From assembly GCF_946885955.1 (NCBI RefSeq), contig NZ_CAMPHI010000024.1, positions 14,429 to 78,428 of the forward strand: a stretch of 64,000 bases of DNA, written 5' to 3'. The notes beneath the pieces were generated by a model. It saw nothing but the letters and a program-made list of their open reading frames with translations, was not told the DNA's origin and did not search any database. Below, one piece after another: positions 19,834 to 29,300 of this stretch. Every line of letters starts with the position of its first letter. The stretch's first letter is position 1. The stretch is from an uncultured Pseudomonas sp. GTDB taxonomy: Bacteria; Pseudomonadota; Gammaproteobacteria; Pseudomonadales; Pseudomonadaceae. The position numbers and the translations under genes were made by a program.

Positions 19834-20286
19834 ATGAGCGTCAAACAGCATATTCCCGTCAAAGCCCCCGCGCGCCTGGATGGTGTGGTCATCGGCATTC
19901 TGCTGGACGTCCCCCAGGCCGGCTCGCCGGTGGTGGCGTTTCCCGGCTGCCCCAGCGAAACCGGTATCGCCGCCCGCACCACCAGCCAACTCAGCCGCGA
20001 CGACATAGGCGCCCAGGTCGCACTGATGTTCGAGGCAGGCGACCCCGGCCGTCCCCTGGTAATCGGGCGTATTCAGCGCGGGCTGGAAGCAGCCGAGCCC
20101 GTAAGCGTCGCCCGCCTGGATGGTGAACGCCTGGAACTGAGTGCCGAGCACGAAATCGTGCTGCGTTGCGGCAAGGCCAGCATCACCCTGACCCGCGCCG
20201 GCAAAGTGATCATTCAGGGCGCCTACCTGTCCAGCCGTTCCAGCGGGGCCAACCGCATCAAGGGTGGCTCGGTGCAGATCAACTAG
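19834..20286 (+). CDS. DUF6484-type T6SS accessory protein
   Basis: 150 residues; the gene starts 16 bp after vgrG. The sequence GVVIGILLDVPQAGSPVVAFPGCPSETGIAARTT and VALMFEAGDPGRPLVIGRI resembles the OB-fold-like module seen in VgrG and phage gp5 spikes, followed by a small beta-helix start (LSAEHEIVLRCGKASITLTRAGKVIIQGAYLSSRSSGANRIKGGSVQIN). This matches the family encoded next to vgrG1b (PA0096 position). Likely role: a short spike-like or adaptor protein used with the downstream PAAR-like effector. The exact function is unknown. Confidence 0.8.
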   Translation: MSVKQHIPVKAPARLDGVVIGILLDVPQAGSPVVAFPGCPSETGIAARTTSQLSRDDIGAQVALMFEAGDPGRPLVIGRIQRGLEAAEPVSVARLDGERLELSAEHEIVLRCGKASITLTRAGKVIIQGAYLSSRSSGANRIKGGSVQIN

Positions 20287-20301
20287 ACAGGTATTCGGCA
20301 T

Positions 20302-21414
20302 ATGGAACTGCTCAACGCCAGCAAATTGGTCGCCGCCTATACCCAGGGCATGAACCCCGATGGCCGCGAATCCTTGGTGGTGGTGGCCAAAGGCACCTTC
20401 AATCTGCCGCTGGACGGCCGCGCCGCGACCCTGGCTGATACCCAACAACCGCTGCTGATGGCCGATACCTTCCTCGGCGAACCGGGCCTCAGCCCCCCGC
20501 TGCAGGAAATGGACTTCGCCCCGGTAAAACCCTTCTGCGATGTGCTGGTGCGCGGCAAGGCTTACGCCCCTGGCGGGCGAGCCGTGACACAGGTGACCGC
20601 GGGTATTCGCGTCGGTAAGGTCAGCAAGGCTTTTTCCGTCCTCGGCCCACGGCAATGGCAACCGGGACTATTGGGCGTTTCACCTGGCTTACCGCAGCCT
20701 TTTACCGAGCAGGACATTTCCTACGCCCAGGCCTTTGGTGGCTCTCATCCGATGGCCAACGACCCCGAAATGCGTCACTGCTATCTGGATAACCCGGTCG
20801 GGCTGGGCTGGTATCCCAGCGCCATTGCCACTGCGGAAATCGTCGGCATGCCGTTGCCCAATACAGAGGAACTGGGCAAGCCCGTCGACAGCCCAAACGG
20901 CGACTACAAACCAATGGCGCTAGGGCCCATCGGCCGCAGCTGGCCATTGCGTGCGAGTTTCGCGGGTACCTACGACGAGGCCTGGCTGGCCAATTGCTTC
21001 CCCTTTCTGCCGGCGGATTTCGACAACCGCTACTTCCAGGCTGCGCCCGTTGATCAACAGACCGATTACCTGCGTGGTGGCGAAGACGTGCTGCTGTTGA
21101 ACCTCACCCCCCAGGAGCGCGCAGGCTTTCGCATCCCCGAAATGGACGTGCCGGTGACCTTCTTTCTGAAAAAAGGCGGACACGAGACCGTGCAGGCGGT
21201 GATCGATACCCTGCTGATCGACACGGATATGCAGCAGGTCGAGATCACCTGGCGCACCAGCCGCCCGCTCAAACGCAATATGTTCGAAATCGCCCAGGTA
21301 CTGGTCGGCACCATGTCCACCGGCTGGTGGCGCGCCCGCGAACTGGGCAAGGATTACTACCCGTCGCTCTCCGCCCTGGTAAAAGCCAAACGCGCACCCG
21401 AGGAAACGCACTGA
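20302..21414 (+). CDS. DUF2169 T6SS effector-associated adaptor
   Basis: 370 residues. DUF2169 proteins are repeatedly encoded between vgrG and PAAR-toxin genes and are thought to act as adaptors or chaperones for loading the effector on VgrG. Typical segments are LVVVAKGTFNLP, PGLSPPLQEMDFAPVKPFCDVLVRGKAYAPGG, YAQAFGG and ALGPIGRSWPLRASFAGTYDEAWL. It overlaps the next gene by one base (TGATG) and holds the PA0097 position of the vgrG1b cluster. Confidence 0.87.
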   Translation: MELLNASKLVAAYTQGMNPDGRESLVVVAKGTFNLPLDGRAATLADTQQPLLMADTFLGEPGLSPPLQEMDFAPVKPFCDVLVRGKAYAPGGRAVTQVTAGIRVGKVSKAFSVLGPRQWQPGLLGVSPGLPQPFTEQDISYAQAFGGSHPMANDPEMRHCYLDNPVGLGWYPSAIATAEIVGMPLPNTEELGKPVDSPNGDYKPMALGPIGRSWPLRASFAGTYDEAWLANCFPFLPADFDNRYFQAAPVDQQTDYLRGGEDVLLLNLTPQERAGFRIPEMDVPVTFFLKKGGHETVQAVIDTLLIDTDMQQVEITWRTSRPLKRNMFEIAQVLVGTMSTGWWRARELGKDYYPSLSALVKAKRAPEETH

Positions 21415-22451
21415 TGGCCGCGCTTTGCATCATCGGCTCCGGCATGGTCAGCGCTGTCGGTCTTAGCGCACCCGCGAGTTGCGCGGCGATCCGCTGCGCT
21501 ATCGATAACTTCCAGGAAACCCGCTTTATCGACCGCGGCGGCGAATGGCTGATCGCCGCCAGCGTGCCCCTGGAACAGCCCTGGCGCGGTCGCGCCAAGC
21601 TGATCAAAATGGCCGCCCGCGCCATCGCCGAGGCGCTGCAGAGCACTCCCGAGGTTGACCCGGAAAAAACCCCGCTGCTGCTCGGAATCGCCGAAACCGA
21701 CCGCCCCGGCCGCCTCGACGGTCTCGACAAAGGGCTGCTGCACGCCATCGAAACCGAACTGGGCCTGCGCTTTCACCCCAGCTCCAACGTCATCGCCCGA
21801 GGCCGGGTCAGCGCCGCGGTGGCGCTGCTCAACGCGCGCACTTTGATCTACCAAGGCGGCCATCGGCATGTACTGATCGCCGGCGTCGACTCCTTCCTCA
21901 GCGGGCCGACCCTGGCCGCTTTCGAAGAACGCGAACGCCTGCTCACCAGCCAGAATTCCAACGGCTTCATCCCCGGCGAAGGCGCCGCCGCCGTGGTGGT
22001 CAACGCCCCGACCGCCAGCGAAACGCCGCAGCTCGCTTGCATCGGTCTGGGTTTTGGCCTGGAAAAGGCTACGGTGGAGGCTGAAGACACTCCCCTACGC
22101 GCCGACGGCCTGACCCAAGCCGTACGCGCCGCCCTGAGCGAAGCCGGCTGCGGGCTGGAACAGATGGATTATCGACTCACCGATATCTCCGGCGAGCAGT
22201 ACTACTTCAAGGAGGCCTCCCTGGCCCTGAGCCGCAGCCTGCGCGTGCGCAAGGAGTTCTTCCATCTCTGGCACCCGGCCGACTGCATCGGCGAAGTCGG
22301 CGCCGCCATCGGCCCAGCCATGCTCGCCGTGGCCCTGGCCGCCAGCCGCAAGGGCTATGGCGAAGGCCCGAATATCTTCTGCCACCTCGGCAACGACGCC
22401 GGCCAACGCGCCGCCGCCCTGCTCAGCTACCAACCGGTGAGGGCTGCCTGA
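21414..22451 (+). CDS. 3-oxoacyl-ACP-synthase-like protein of the vgrG1b module, active-site residues replaced
   Basis: 345 residues, thiolase/ketosynthase-like fold judging from the overall pattern (LIAGVDSFLSGPTL, GFIPGEGAAAVVV, GEVGAAIGPAML). It occupies the PA0098 position. Aligned by eye with ketosynthases, the nucleophilic Cys (TACSS region) corresponds to Val in GRVSAA. The first His (HGTGT) corresponds to Ser in DISGEQ, and the second (NxGH) to Glu in CIGEVG. All three catalytic residues therefore appear replaced, so it probably does not condense acyl chains and may act as a structural or chaperone partner of the toxin. Start and stop overlap both neighbours, implying coupled translation. 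Confidence 0.82.
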   Translation: MAALCIIGSGMVSAVGLSAPASCAAIRCAIDNFQETRFIDRGGEWLIAASVPLEQPWRGRAKLIKMAARAIAEALQSTPEVDPEKTPLLLGIAETDRPGRLDGLDKGLLHAIETELGLRFHPSSNVIARGRVSAAVALLNARTLIYQGGHRHVLIAGVDSFLSGPTLAAFEERERLLTSQNSNGFIPGEGAAAVVVNAPTASETPQLACIGLGFGLEKATVEAEDTPLRADGLTQAVRAALSEAGCGLEQMDYRLTDISGEQYYFKEASLALSRSLRVRKEFFHLWHPADCIGEVGAAIGPAMLAVALAASRKGYGEGPNIFCHLGNDAGQRAAALLSYQPVRAA

Positions 22452-23530
22452 TGGCCAACCAGGTCTTTGCCAACAACATGGAAATCTCCTGCAAGTCGGC
22501 GGATGGCAAATCCATCGCATGCTTCCCGGACGTCTGCTTCACCCCGCCCCAGGCGCCGCCAACACCGCCGGGCGTGCCGATTCCCTACCCCAACACCGGC
22601 ATGGCCAAGGACACCACTCGGGGCACACGGACGGTCAAGATCAGCGGCAAGGAGGTGATGCTCAAGGACAAGAGCTATTTCAAGACCAGCACCGGTGACG
22701 AAGCCGGAAATGCACCGAAGAAAGGCGTAGTCACTAGCAAGATCAAGGGCAAGGTGTACTTCACCGCCTGGTCGATGGATGTGAAGTTCGAGGGGGAAAA
22801 TGTAGTCAGGAATATGGATCTGACTACCCATAATCATGCATCGCAGCCGGGCAATAGCCCAACCTGGCCCTATATTGATACGGCCGCGGCGGCCAACAGC
22901 TCCCATCCCTGCAACAACGTAGTGAAGGGGTTGAAGGATAACAATTGCCAGCGCCATGTTGATGCAAACACCTACTCCACAGGCGCTGTCAATCGGGCCG
23001 GCGCATCCGAAGCCTTGTGTGGCGATTCAAAATGTAAAAAGGCAATGGAGTGCGTGCTTACACCCTATGCACCATCGAACTGTTGCGAGGGGAAAACACC
23101 ACACCATGTAGTGCCTAAATCACAATTCAAGGAGAGAGGAAAAAGTGGTAACGCGCTCCTGCTCGATGCGCTAGGAGCCAATAAGTACGACCCCGACAAG
23201 GCGCCGTGCATTTGTGAAGATGGCCATAGCCATTCCACTGGAACGCACGGTGACATTCATGAAGAGACGAACCTCCTCACGGTGAACCATCCGAGCGTTG
23301 CGCCGCATGTCACTGGCAAGACCATCGACCCAAATGCACGCTGGAGTGTTGCCGAAGCCGAAGCAGTTGGAGCGGAAGCCGCCCAGAAAGGTGGCAGCAA
23401 ATGCGATAAGGAATGCACGAAAAGCCAGGTACGAGAAGGCCATCAAAAGATGAATATCGGTCCGACGGACCGAATCCGCCCGTCAACGGCCGGACGCGTT
23501 CCAGAACCTTCAAACCCGACAACTTTCTGA
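22451..23530 (+). CDS. PAAR-like (DUF4150) T6SS effector with C-terminal HNH/Tox-GHH-type nuclease domain
   Basis: 359 residues. The N-terminal ~125 residues are a PAAR-like DUF4150 domain (VFANNMEISCKSADGKS, FPDVCFTPPQAPPTPPGVPIPYPNTGMAKDTT) that caps the VgrG spike. The C-terminal ~230 residues are a cysteine- and histidine-rich toxin with TPHHVVPKSQF (His218, His219), followed by GTHGDIHEETN and LLTVNHPSVAPH. This pattern fits HNH/endonuclease VII superfamily toxins of the GHH type, so DNA degradation in target cells is likely. It holds the position of tse7 (PA0099). Base composition falls visibly at about 22,790, the domain border, as expected for an exchangeable toxin module. The exact nuclease subfamily is uncertain. 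Confidence 0.86.
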   Translation: MANQVFANNMEISCKSADGKSIACFPDVCFTPPQAPPTPPGVPIPYPNTGMAKDTTRGTRTVKISGKEVMLKDKSYFKTSTGDEAGNAPKKGVVTSKIKGKVYFTAWSMDVKFEGENVVRNMDLTTHNHASQPGNSPTWPYIDTAAAANSSHPCNNVVKGLKDNNCQRHVDANTYSTGAVNRAGASEALCGDSKCKKAMECVLTPYAPSNCCEGKTPHHVVPKSQFKERGKSGNALLLDALGANKYDPDKAPCICEDGHSHSTGTHGDIHEETNLLTVNHPSVAPHVTGKTIDPNARWSVAEAEAVGAEAAQKGGSKCDKECTKSQVREGHQKMNIGPTDRIRPSTAGRVPEPSNPTTF

Positions 23531-23559
23531 TATTGCCCTCCACAATGAAGGATATCTAA

Positions 23560-24456
23560 ATGCCAGACACTCCATTGAATGGTCTTGTCATACGCACAGC
23601 TATAGCTCGCCAGCAGGGGATGGGTTTCATTTATGCAGCCGATCCTCAGAAAGAAGCCGATGAGATCCCCCATGCCATTATCTTCAAATATAAGGATGGC
23701 GTATTTATTCGAACCGACGCCAACTACGACGCCCATTCGCTAGCCATAGTCTCGCAGCCTGGACCTGGCCTCATTGACGTATCCGGCTCCGGTTATTATT
23801 CAGCCATCATGGCAAGCGGTACGAGTAGTGGTGACATCTTCGACGACAGCACACCGGCGCCACAAAAACCTAGAACGGGTGGCGTCCGCTCCGTGGCAGA
23901 AATTGGCGGCGTTGCTTTCGCCGTTGGCTTAAGGGGAATGGTGTATCGCTTTGAAGGCCCTAAACGCTGGACACGTATCGACGATGGTCTGCCGGAAACT
24001 TTCAATGCGCAGGCAATTCATGGTTTCTCAAATACTGAAATCTATGCGGTTGGCCGTGAGGGCGCTATATGGCGTTTCGATGGTCATCACTGGGAACCTT
24101 GCGAGTCACCAACATCGGTGACTCTCACATCGGTCAAATGCGCGCCTAATGGCATGGCATACATAGCGGGCCATCGCGGTGTATTGCTGCAAGGGCGCAA
24201 TGATATGTGGAGCGTCGTCGATCAAACGGAAACTTCCGACGATATCTGGGATTTGGAATGGTTTAGCGATGCTCTTTACATCTCCACCATGTCGAATGTT
24301 TATCGGCTGAAACAATCGCAACTGGAACCTGTGGATTTTGGTGATGATCGTCCAGAGTCCTGTTACCAACTGAGCGCTGGCAAGGACGTCATGTGGTCGA
24401 ATGGTGAGTTCGATCTCATGTCTTTCGATGGAATTGAATGGACGAGGATCGTTTGA
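23560..24456 (+). CDS. Putative immunity protein for the PAAR nuclease, beta-propeller-like
   Basis: 298 residues, AAGGA 8 nt before the ATG. It has no signal peptide, so it is cytoplasmic, as needed against a nuclease. The middle and end consist of repeats such as GVAFAVGLRGMVYRFEGPKRWTRIDDGL, TEIYAVGREGAIWRFDGHHWEP, GMAYIAGHRGVLLQGRNDMWSVVD and DVMWSNGEFDLMSFDGIEWTRI, suggesting blades of a beta-propeller. It sits directly after the toxin (PA0100 position), and its base composition is as low as the toxin C-terminus. The immunity role is inferred from position and matched composition. Confidence 0.75.
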   Translation: MPDTPLNGLVIRTAIARQQGMGFIYAADPQKEADEIPHAIIFKYKDGVFIRTDANYDAHSLAIVSQPGPGLIDVSGSGYYSAIMASGTSSGDIFDDSTPAPQKPRTGGVRSVAEIGGVAFAVGLRGMVYRFEGPKRWTRIDDGLPETFNAQAIHGFSNTEIYAVGREGAIWRFDGHHWEPCESPTSVTLTSVKCAPNGMAYIAGHRGVLLQGRNDMWSVVDQTETSDDIWDLEWFSDALYISTMSNVYRLKQSQLEPVDFGDDRPESCYQLSAGKDVMWSNGEFDLMSFDGIEWTRIV

Positions 24457-24505
24457 GCAATCGTCTGGTTTTGAACAATGGGACTCACCTGGCAGGCTTC
24501 TTGTG

Positions 24506-25780
24506 ATGCCTTCGATTGTGAATATGATTAGCCAACATGCCGAAGAAGCCGCCTTCCTGGCCGGCCTGCGTGACTACGCCGTTCGGGCGCCCCACTACGA
24601 CCTCCAACACCTGACCGCCCTGGACAATCGCATCGAAGCCCACCTCGACGGCCTGCGCATCGCTGGCTCCAGCGGTCTGGAAATCCTGCTGGCTCAGCTC
24701 GGCCCACATGCCATCGGCGAGATGTTCGCCAGTGTGGTGCTGGCTTTCGAGTCGGGCAATGCGCAGGTGCTGACACGGCTGAGTGAGCACTTGCACAGTG
24801 CCGAAGAAACGGAGCGCAGCTATCTGATGGCCTTGGGTTGGCTCGACTGGGAGCGGATATCGCCCTGGATCGAGCGTATGCTCGCCTCCCCCGAGCCGCT
24901 GTTCCGCCGCCTCGGCCTGGCCACCTGCGGCATGCACCGCCGCGATCCGGGACCAATGCTGATCGCCGGGTTGTCCCATGCCGACCCCGGCGTGCTGGCC
25001 CGCGCCGCACGCACGGCCGGGGAGTTACGGCGGCGCGATCTGATGCCGACGATTCGTGCGCATCGCCTGCATGGCGACGACAACGTGCGTTTCTGGGCCA
25101 ATTGGGCGACAGCGCAGATGGGCGACGAGGAAGCACTGGAACCGCTTCGGCAGTTCGCCGAACAACTGGGTGAGCAGCAAGGTCGTGCCCTCAATGTGTT
25201 GCTCTGCTGGCAAAAGCGCGAGACATCCATGGCCTGGCTACGCAGCCTTGCCCAGAATCCCGAACAACGCCGCCTGGTAATCCAGGGCACCGGCCTACTG
25301 GGCGATCCGGTAAGCATTCCCTGGCTGATCCAGCAGATGCGGGATGTGCCCATGGCAAGAATCGCTGGTGAAGCTTTCAGTCGGATCACCGGCGCCGATC
25401 TGGCCTTGCTCGACTTGGAGCTGGAGAGCTACCCGAACTACGACGCCGGCCCCAACGACGATCCGAATGACCCGAACGTGGCAATGGACCCCGATCAGGA
25501 CCTGCCTTGGCCAGATCCACCTTTGGTGGAAGCCTGGTGGCAGTGCAACGGAGCAGGCTTCCAAGCGGGAACGACCTACCTGTTGGGCGCTCCACTGAGC
25601 GAGGGTCGCTGTCTCGAGGTGCTCGATAGCGGCCAGCAGCGCCAGCGCATCGCCGCCGCCACAGCCCTGGCCCGCTTTCGGCCAACCGAAGCACTTTTCC
25701 CCACCAGCGCCCCGGCCTGGCGACAAAAGATATTGCTGGGGAAGTCGGCAGGGTTCGGTCGGGGTGAGGAGAACCCCTAA
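24506..25780 (+). CDS. HEAT-repeat protein of the vgrG1b module (TIGR02270-like)
   Basis: 424 residues from an ATG with GGCAGG 9 nt upstream; longer in-frame starts would overlap the immunity gene. Helical HEAT-like repeats are visible (RRLGLATCGMHRRDPGPMLIAGLSHADPGVLARAARTAGELRRRDLMPTIRAHRLHGDDNVRFWANWA). An acidic Asp/Pro-rich stretch (ESYPNYDAGPNDDPNDPNV) lies near residue 310. It corresponds to the PA0101-type gene that closes the vgrG1b cluster. Its biochemical role is unknown. GC content returns to the genome norm here. Confidence 0.82.
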   Translation: MPSIVNMISQHAEEAAFLAGLRDYAVRAPHYDLQHLTALDNRIEAHLDGLRIAGSSGLEILLAQLGPHAIGEMFASVVLAFESGNAQVLTRLSEHLHSAEETERSYLMALGWLDWERISPWIERMLASPEPLFRRLGLATCGMHRRDPGPMLIAGLSHADPGVLARAARTAGELRRRDLMPTIRAHRLHGDDNVRFWANWATAQMGDEEALEPLRQFAEQLGEQQGRALNVLLCWQKRETSMAWLRSLAQNPEQRRLVIQGTGLLGDPVSIPWLIQQMRDVPMARIAGEAFSRITGADLALLDLELESYPNYDAGPNDDPNDPNVAMDPDQDLPWPDPPLVEAWWQCNGAGFQAGTTYLLGAPLSEGRCLEVLDSGQQRQRIAAATALARFRPTEALFPTSAPAWRQKILLGKSAGFGRGEENP

Positions 25781-25819
25781 TCTGCCGAATACTCTTGGAA
25801 TCGCACCGATCAGCCAATA

Positions 25820-25845
25820 CAAAAACCGGCCAAAGGACCGGCTTC
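25820..25845 (-). terminator. Rho-independent terminator-like hairpin
   Basis: On the minus strand, AAGCCGGTCC-TTT-GGCCGGTTTTTG: a short GC stem followed by a T5 tract. It reads toward the end of the HEAT-repeat gene and could end transcription arriving from the tRNA side. The same stem may slow rightward T6SS transcription. Confidence 0.5.
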
Positions 25846-25961
25846 AGGGGCTTCCAGAGCATTCAGCAGACTGCTGTGGAAGGGGCGCAAGCGGCACCCG
25901 ACCTGGATATAAGCGAAATCGCCGGAGAATAGTTTTGCGCGCATTTTGCGCAGGACAGAAA

Positions 25962-25993
25962 CAAAAACAGCCAGTGATCGCTCAACTGGCTGT
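25962..25993 (-). terminator. Strong Rho-independent terminator after the tRNA-like element
   Basis: Minus strand: perfect 9-bp stem ACAGCCAGT / ACTGGCTGT, 9-nt loop, then TTTTTGTTT. It begins about 10 bp beyond the 3' end of the degenerate tRNA-Pro, so it looks like that gene's own terminator. Confidence 0.75.
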
Positions 25994-26002
25994 GTCTAAT
26001 TA

Positions 26003-26060
26003 TGATCGGGACGGAGTGATTCGAACACTCGCCCCCTAGCACCCCACATGGTTAAAAAGC
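26003..26060 (-). pseudogene. Degenerate tRNA-Pro(GGG), 3' portion
   Basis: Reading the minus strand, the 3' part keeps a T-arm GAGTG-TTCGAAT-CACTC with five perfect pairs, the acceptor strand CGTCCCG, and ATCA where ACCA is expected. Just upstream is a GTGGGGTGC segment like the GGG-anticodon loop of tRNA-Pro. The anticodon stem does not pair, the D-arm is not recognisable and no 5' acceptor strand (CGGGACG) is found. It is therefore a broken or partly replaced tRNA gene, possibly an attachment-site scar. Confidence 0.6.
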
Positions 26061-26391
26061 ACTCCCTTTATAGGCGCCTTAGCCGTTGCGGACGTCAAGA
26101 AATGCCACATCACCGAAGTAACGGAGTTCCTCGCCCGCGGGGTCAATCGGGCAGCCAAAATAGCCTTTCTCTTTGCGTCAGATGTTTCGCTTCGCGGTCG
26201 ATCGCGACCTGATTGAGCACGCCCCCTACAGCAGCAAATCGTCAGACTGCTGAAGTGCCGCTGAAGGCGGCAGGGTCATCGTGCTAATTGGTGGCCATTG
26301 CCGTACGATTACGCACAAATATTACCTTCTCCAGCACGGAACCACTGGCAAGCCCCTTCCACGAGCGACTATTGGGCGAAGCGAAGTACAA

Positions 26392-29300
26392 ATGATGCGT
26401 TCTATTGAAACAAGCGCCCTAACCGTGCAGGCAGCACAATCCCAACTAATCGAGGCCACCTTCGGCCTGGTGTCCTCCGCTCTGGTTCTGCTTGATGAGC
26501 AAGGGCGGATATTGAAAATCAATGGCGCTTTCGAAGAGTTGCTTGGCTACACCCTGCCGGAGCTGCTCGACAACCTTTTTGTCGATCTGCTTCAGTGCGC
26601 TGAACGCGAGAACCTGCAGACCTTGTATGGTCAAGCTTTGCCAGCTTGCCTCACTGACCGGCCCCTTGAGCTGTGCTATGAACACAAGGATGGCAGCCTG
26701 TTGCATGGCCGCAGCAAGCTGGTAGCCGTCGGCCAGTTGTTACTGGGTGAAATCGTTCGGATCGAGCCCCCAAAGAGCCTGGATAAACAGCTCGAGCAGA
26801 ATCAGTGGCTGCAACGAATCGTCGAAACAGCCCCAGGCATTATCGGTACCTTTCGCTTAACCAAAGAAGGCGAGGTTTCCATGCCATGGGCCTCGCCTGG
26901 CTACGAACAATACTATGGCGTGACCGTGGAGGAACTGAAGCGCGACGCTGGCATTCTATTCGAGCGCATCCACCCAGAGGATGTCGCACGGGTGCGGGCG
27001 TCGATCGCCGAATCGGCACGTACGCTACAACCCTGGCAATGCGAATACCGGGTTCGTCATCCGCAAAAGGGCGAAATCTGGCTCGAGGGCCGCTCCAAGC
27101 CGACGCCTGAAGCCGACGGTTCAATACTCTGGTTCGGCTTCCTACACGATGTCAGCGAACGCAAGCGTATCGAACATGCTTTGCGGGAAAGCGAAGAACG
27201 CTTCCGCAAGGCTTTCGATTCCGCCGCTATCGGCATGGCCCTGCTGACCCTAGACGGTCGCTGGCTGCGAGCCAACCGCTATCTCTGCGAACTGCTCGGT
27301 TACAGCGAGGAGGAGCTACTGCAGACATCCAGCCAGGCGCTGACCCATCCGGACGATCTACCTGGTGAACTTATCGGTAGCCGAGCCCTGGTAACCGGAG
27401 AAGTACCCTACTTGCATCTGGAAAAGCGCTACCGTAACAGCGACGGCCAATATCTACCGATGCGCCTGACCGTCAGCGCGGCGCATGCACATGACGGCAC
27501 CCCCGCGTATCTGGTCGCCCAGATAGAAGACCTCAGCCGCCTCGTCGAGGCCGAAGAACGCCTCTCGCTGATGGCCATAGCCCTCAGCCACGTACACGAG
27601 GCCGCCTACCTGATCGACCGCCAGGCACGCCTGTGCTATGTCAACGAAGAGGCCTGCCGCAGCCTGGGCTACAGCCGTGAAGAATTGCTGAGCATGACCG
27701 TCGGCGAAATCGATCCCGACTGGACCAACGAGCAAATCCTGGCGGATTGGCACGACAACCCGGAACGCCCGCCGGAGATCATCGAAAGCCGCCACCAAAC
27801 CAAGGACGGCCGTATCTTCCCGGTCGAACTCAGCGTCACCTACCTCGAACTCGATGGTCAGAGCTACAGCCTGGAACTGGCCCGGGATATCACCGAACGC
27901 AAACGCCTGCAGGCGGCGCAGCGGGAAAGCGAAAGACGCTACCGAGAGGTCTTCGATAACTCCGCAGACGGCCTCTATCTGGTGGAGGTGGCCGAAAATC
28001 AACAGTTCCGCTACATCGAGACCAATAGGGCCTTCGAGCGCGCGATAGGGATCCCTCGCCAGCAACTGATAGGGCGTTTTCTCGGCGAGGCCACCCCCGA
28101 AGCCGGCCGAATGGTTAAAAGTGCTTTTGCGGATTGCCTGGCCTGCGGCGAAATTATCGAAAGAGAACACAAACTCGATTTACTGGTCGGGACTATTGCC
28201 GTCCACTCGATATTCATTCCCGTGCGTAACGAACAGGGGAGCATCTACCGTATCGTCGGCATCAGCCGCGACATCAGCGAACGCAAAGAGATGGAAAACC
28301 GTCTGCTGGCCAGCGAACAACAGTTCCGCGCCCTGGCGGAAAACTCGCTGAACCTGATCGTTCGCTATGACCTGAATTGCCAACGCACTTACGTCAACCC
28401 GGCGTTCGAACGGGAAACCGGTATTCCGGCCGCCAAGGCCCTGCACTGCCCACTCGAACGCTGTTGGCATGGGGGTGACCTTACGGCCGCCGAACACGAA
28501 ACGTTGCTACGCCAGGTGATCGCCACCGGAGAACCTCTGGAAACCGTCCAGGAATGGTTATGCCCGCAGACAGGAGAAATGGTCATCCATGCCATTCAAC
28601 TCATCGCCGAACGCGGTGTGAATGGTGAAGTGGTCAGCGTTCTGGCCAAGGGCTATGACATTACCGCGTTGAAACGTCATGAGCGCCTGGAGGAGGCCCG
28701 CCTGCGGATTTTCGAGCAACTGGCGCACGGGGCTCGGCTACCGGAAGTGTTAACGCTGGTAGCGCAATATGTCGAGCAAGTACGTCCTGATTTCCTGGCC
28801 AGCATCATGCTGGCGGATGAAGACTCCCGCTATCTGATCCCTGGCTCTGCCCCCAGTCTGCCGCTGGAGTATATCGAGGCACTCGGTCGTATCGAGATCG
28901 GTGAAGGCGTCGGTATCTGCGGCACCGCCGCCTGGCGCGGAACCACGGTGATCGCCGAAGACCTGCTCACCCACCCGGATTGCACCACCTTCAGCGAACA
29001 GGCAAGACGGGCCGGGCTACGCGCCTGCTGGTCTGAACCGATGCTGGACTCCACCGGCAAGGTACTGGGTACCTTCTGCATCTATCTGCACCAACCGGGG
29101 TTGCCGACCGATGACGACCTCAGGCTGGTTCACCAAGCCAGCCACCTGGCGGCCATCGCCATCGAGCGCAAACGCGCCGAAGCACTGCTGCTCGAGAGCG
29201 AACAACGCTACCGGGATATCTTCGATAACTCCTTGGACCCCTTGTTTCTCCTGGAGGTGACCGAGGAGGGACACTTCCGCATCATCGAGGTAAACCCGGC

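Larger units (their letters stand above)
25781..26391. other. Intergenic region between the T6SS block and the sensor kinase
   Basis: About 610 bp without a protein gene. It contains two minus-strand hairpin terminators and a degenerate tRNA-Pro(GGG), listed separately. The stretch 26,100-26,390 leading to the kinase shows nothing I can name apart from a single CCCCCTAC (26,222-26,229) that lacks the partner boxes of the composite element. Position and content suggest an old integration or rearrangement boundary. Confidence 0.6.

Noticed and set aside
26222..26229. CCCCCTAC upstream of the large sensor kinase as another composite element
   Set aside because: No second box 21 bp away on either side and no CCGATGG at the required distance; a single chance match.
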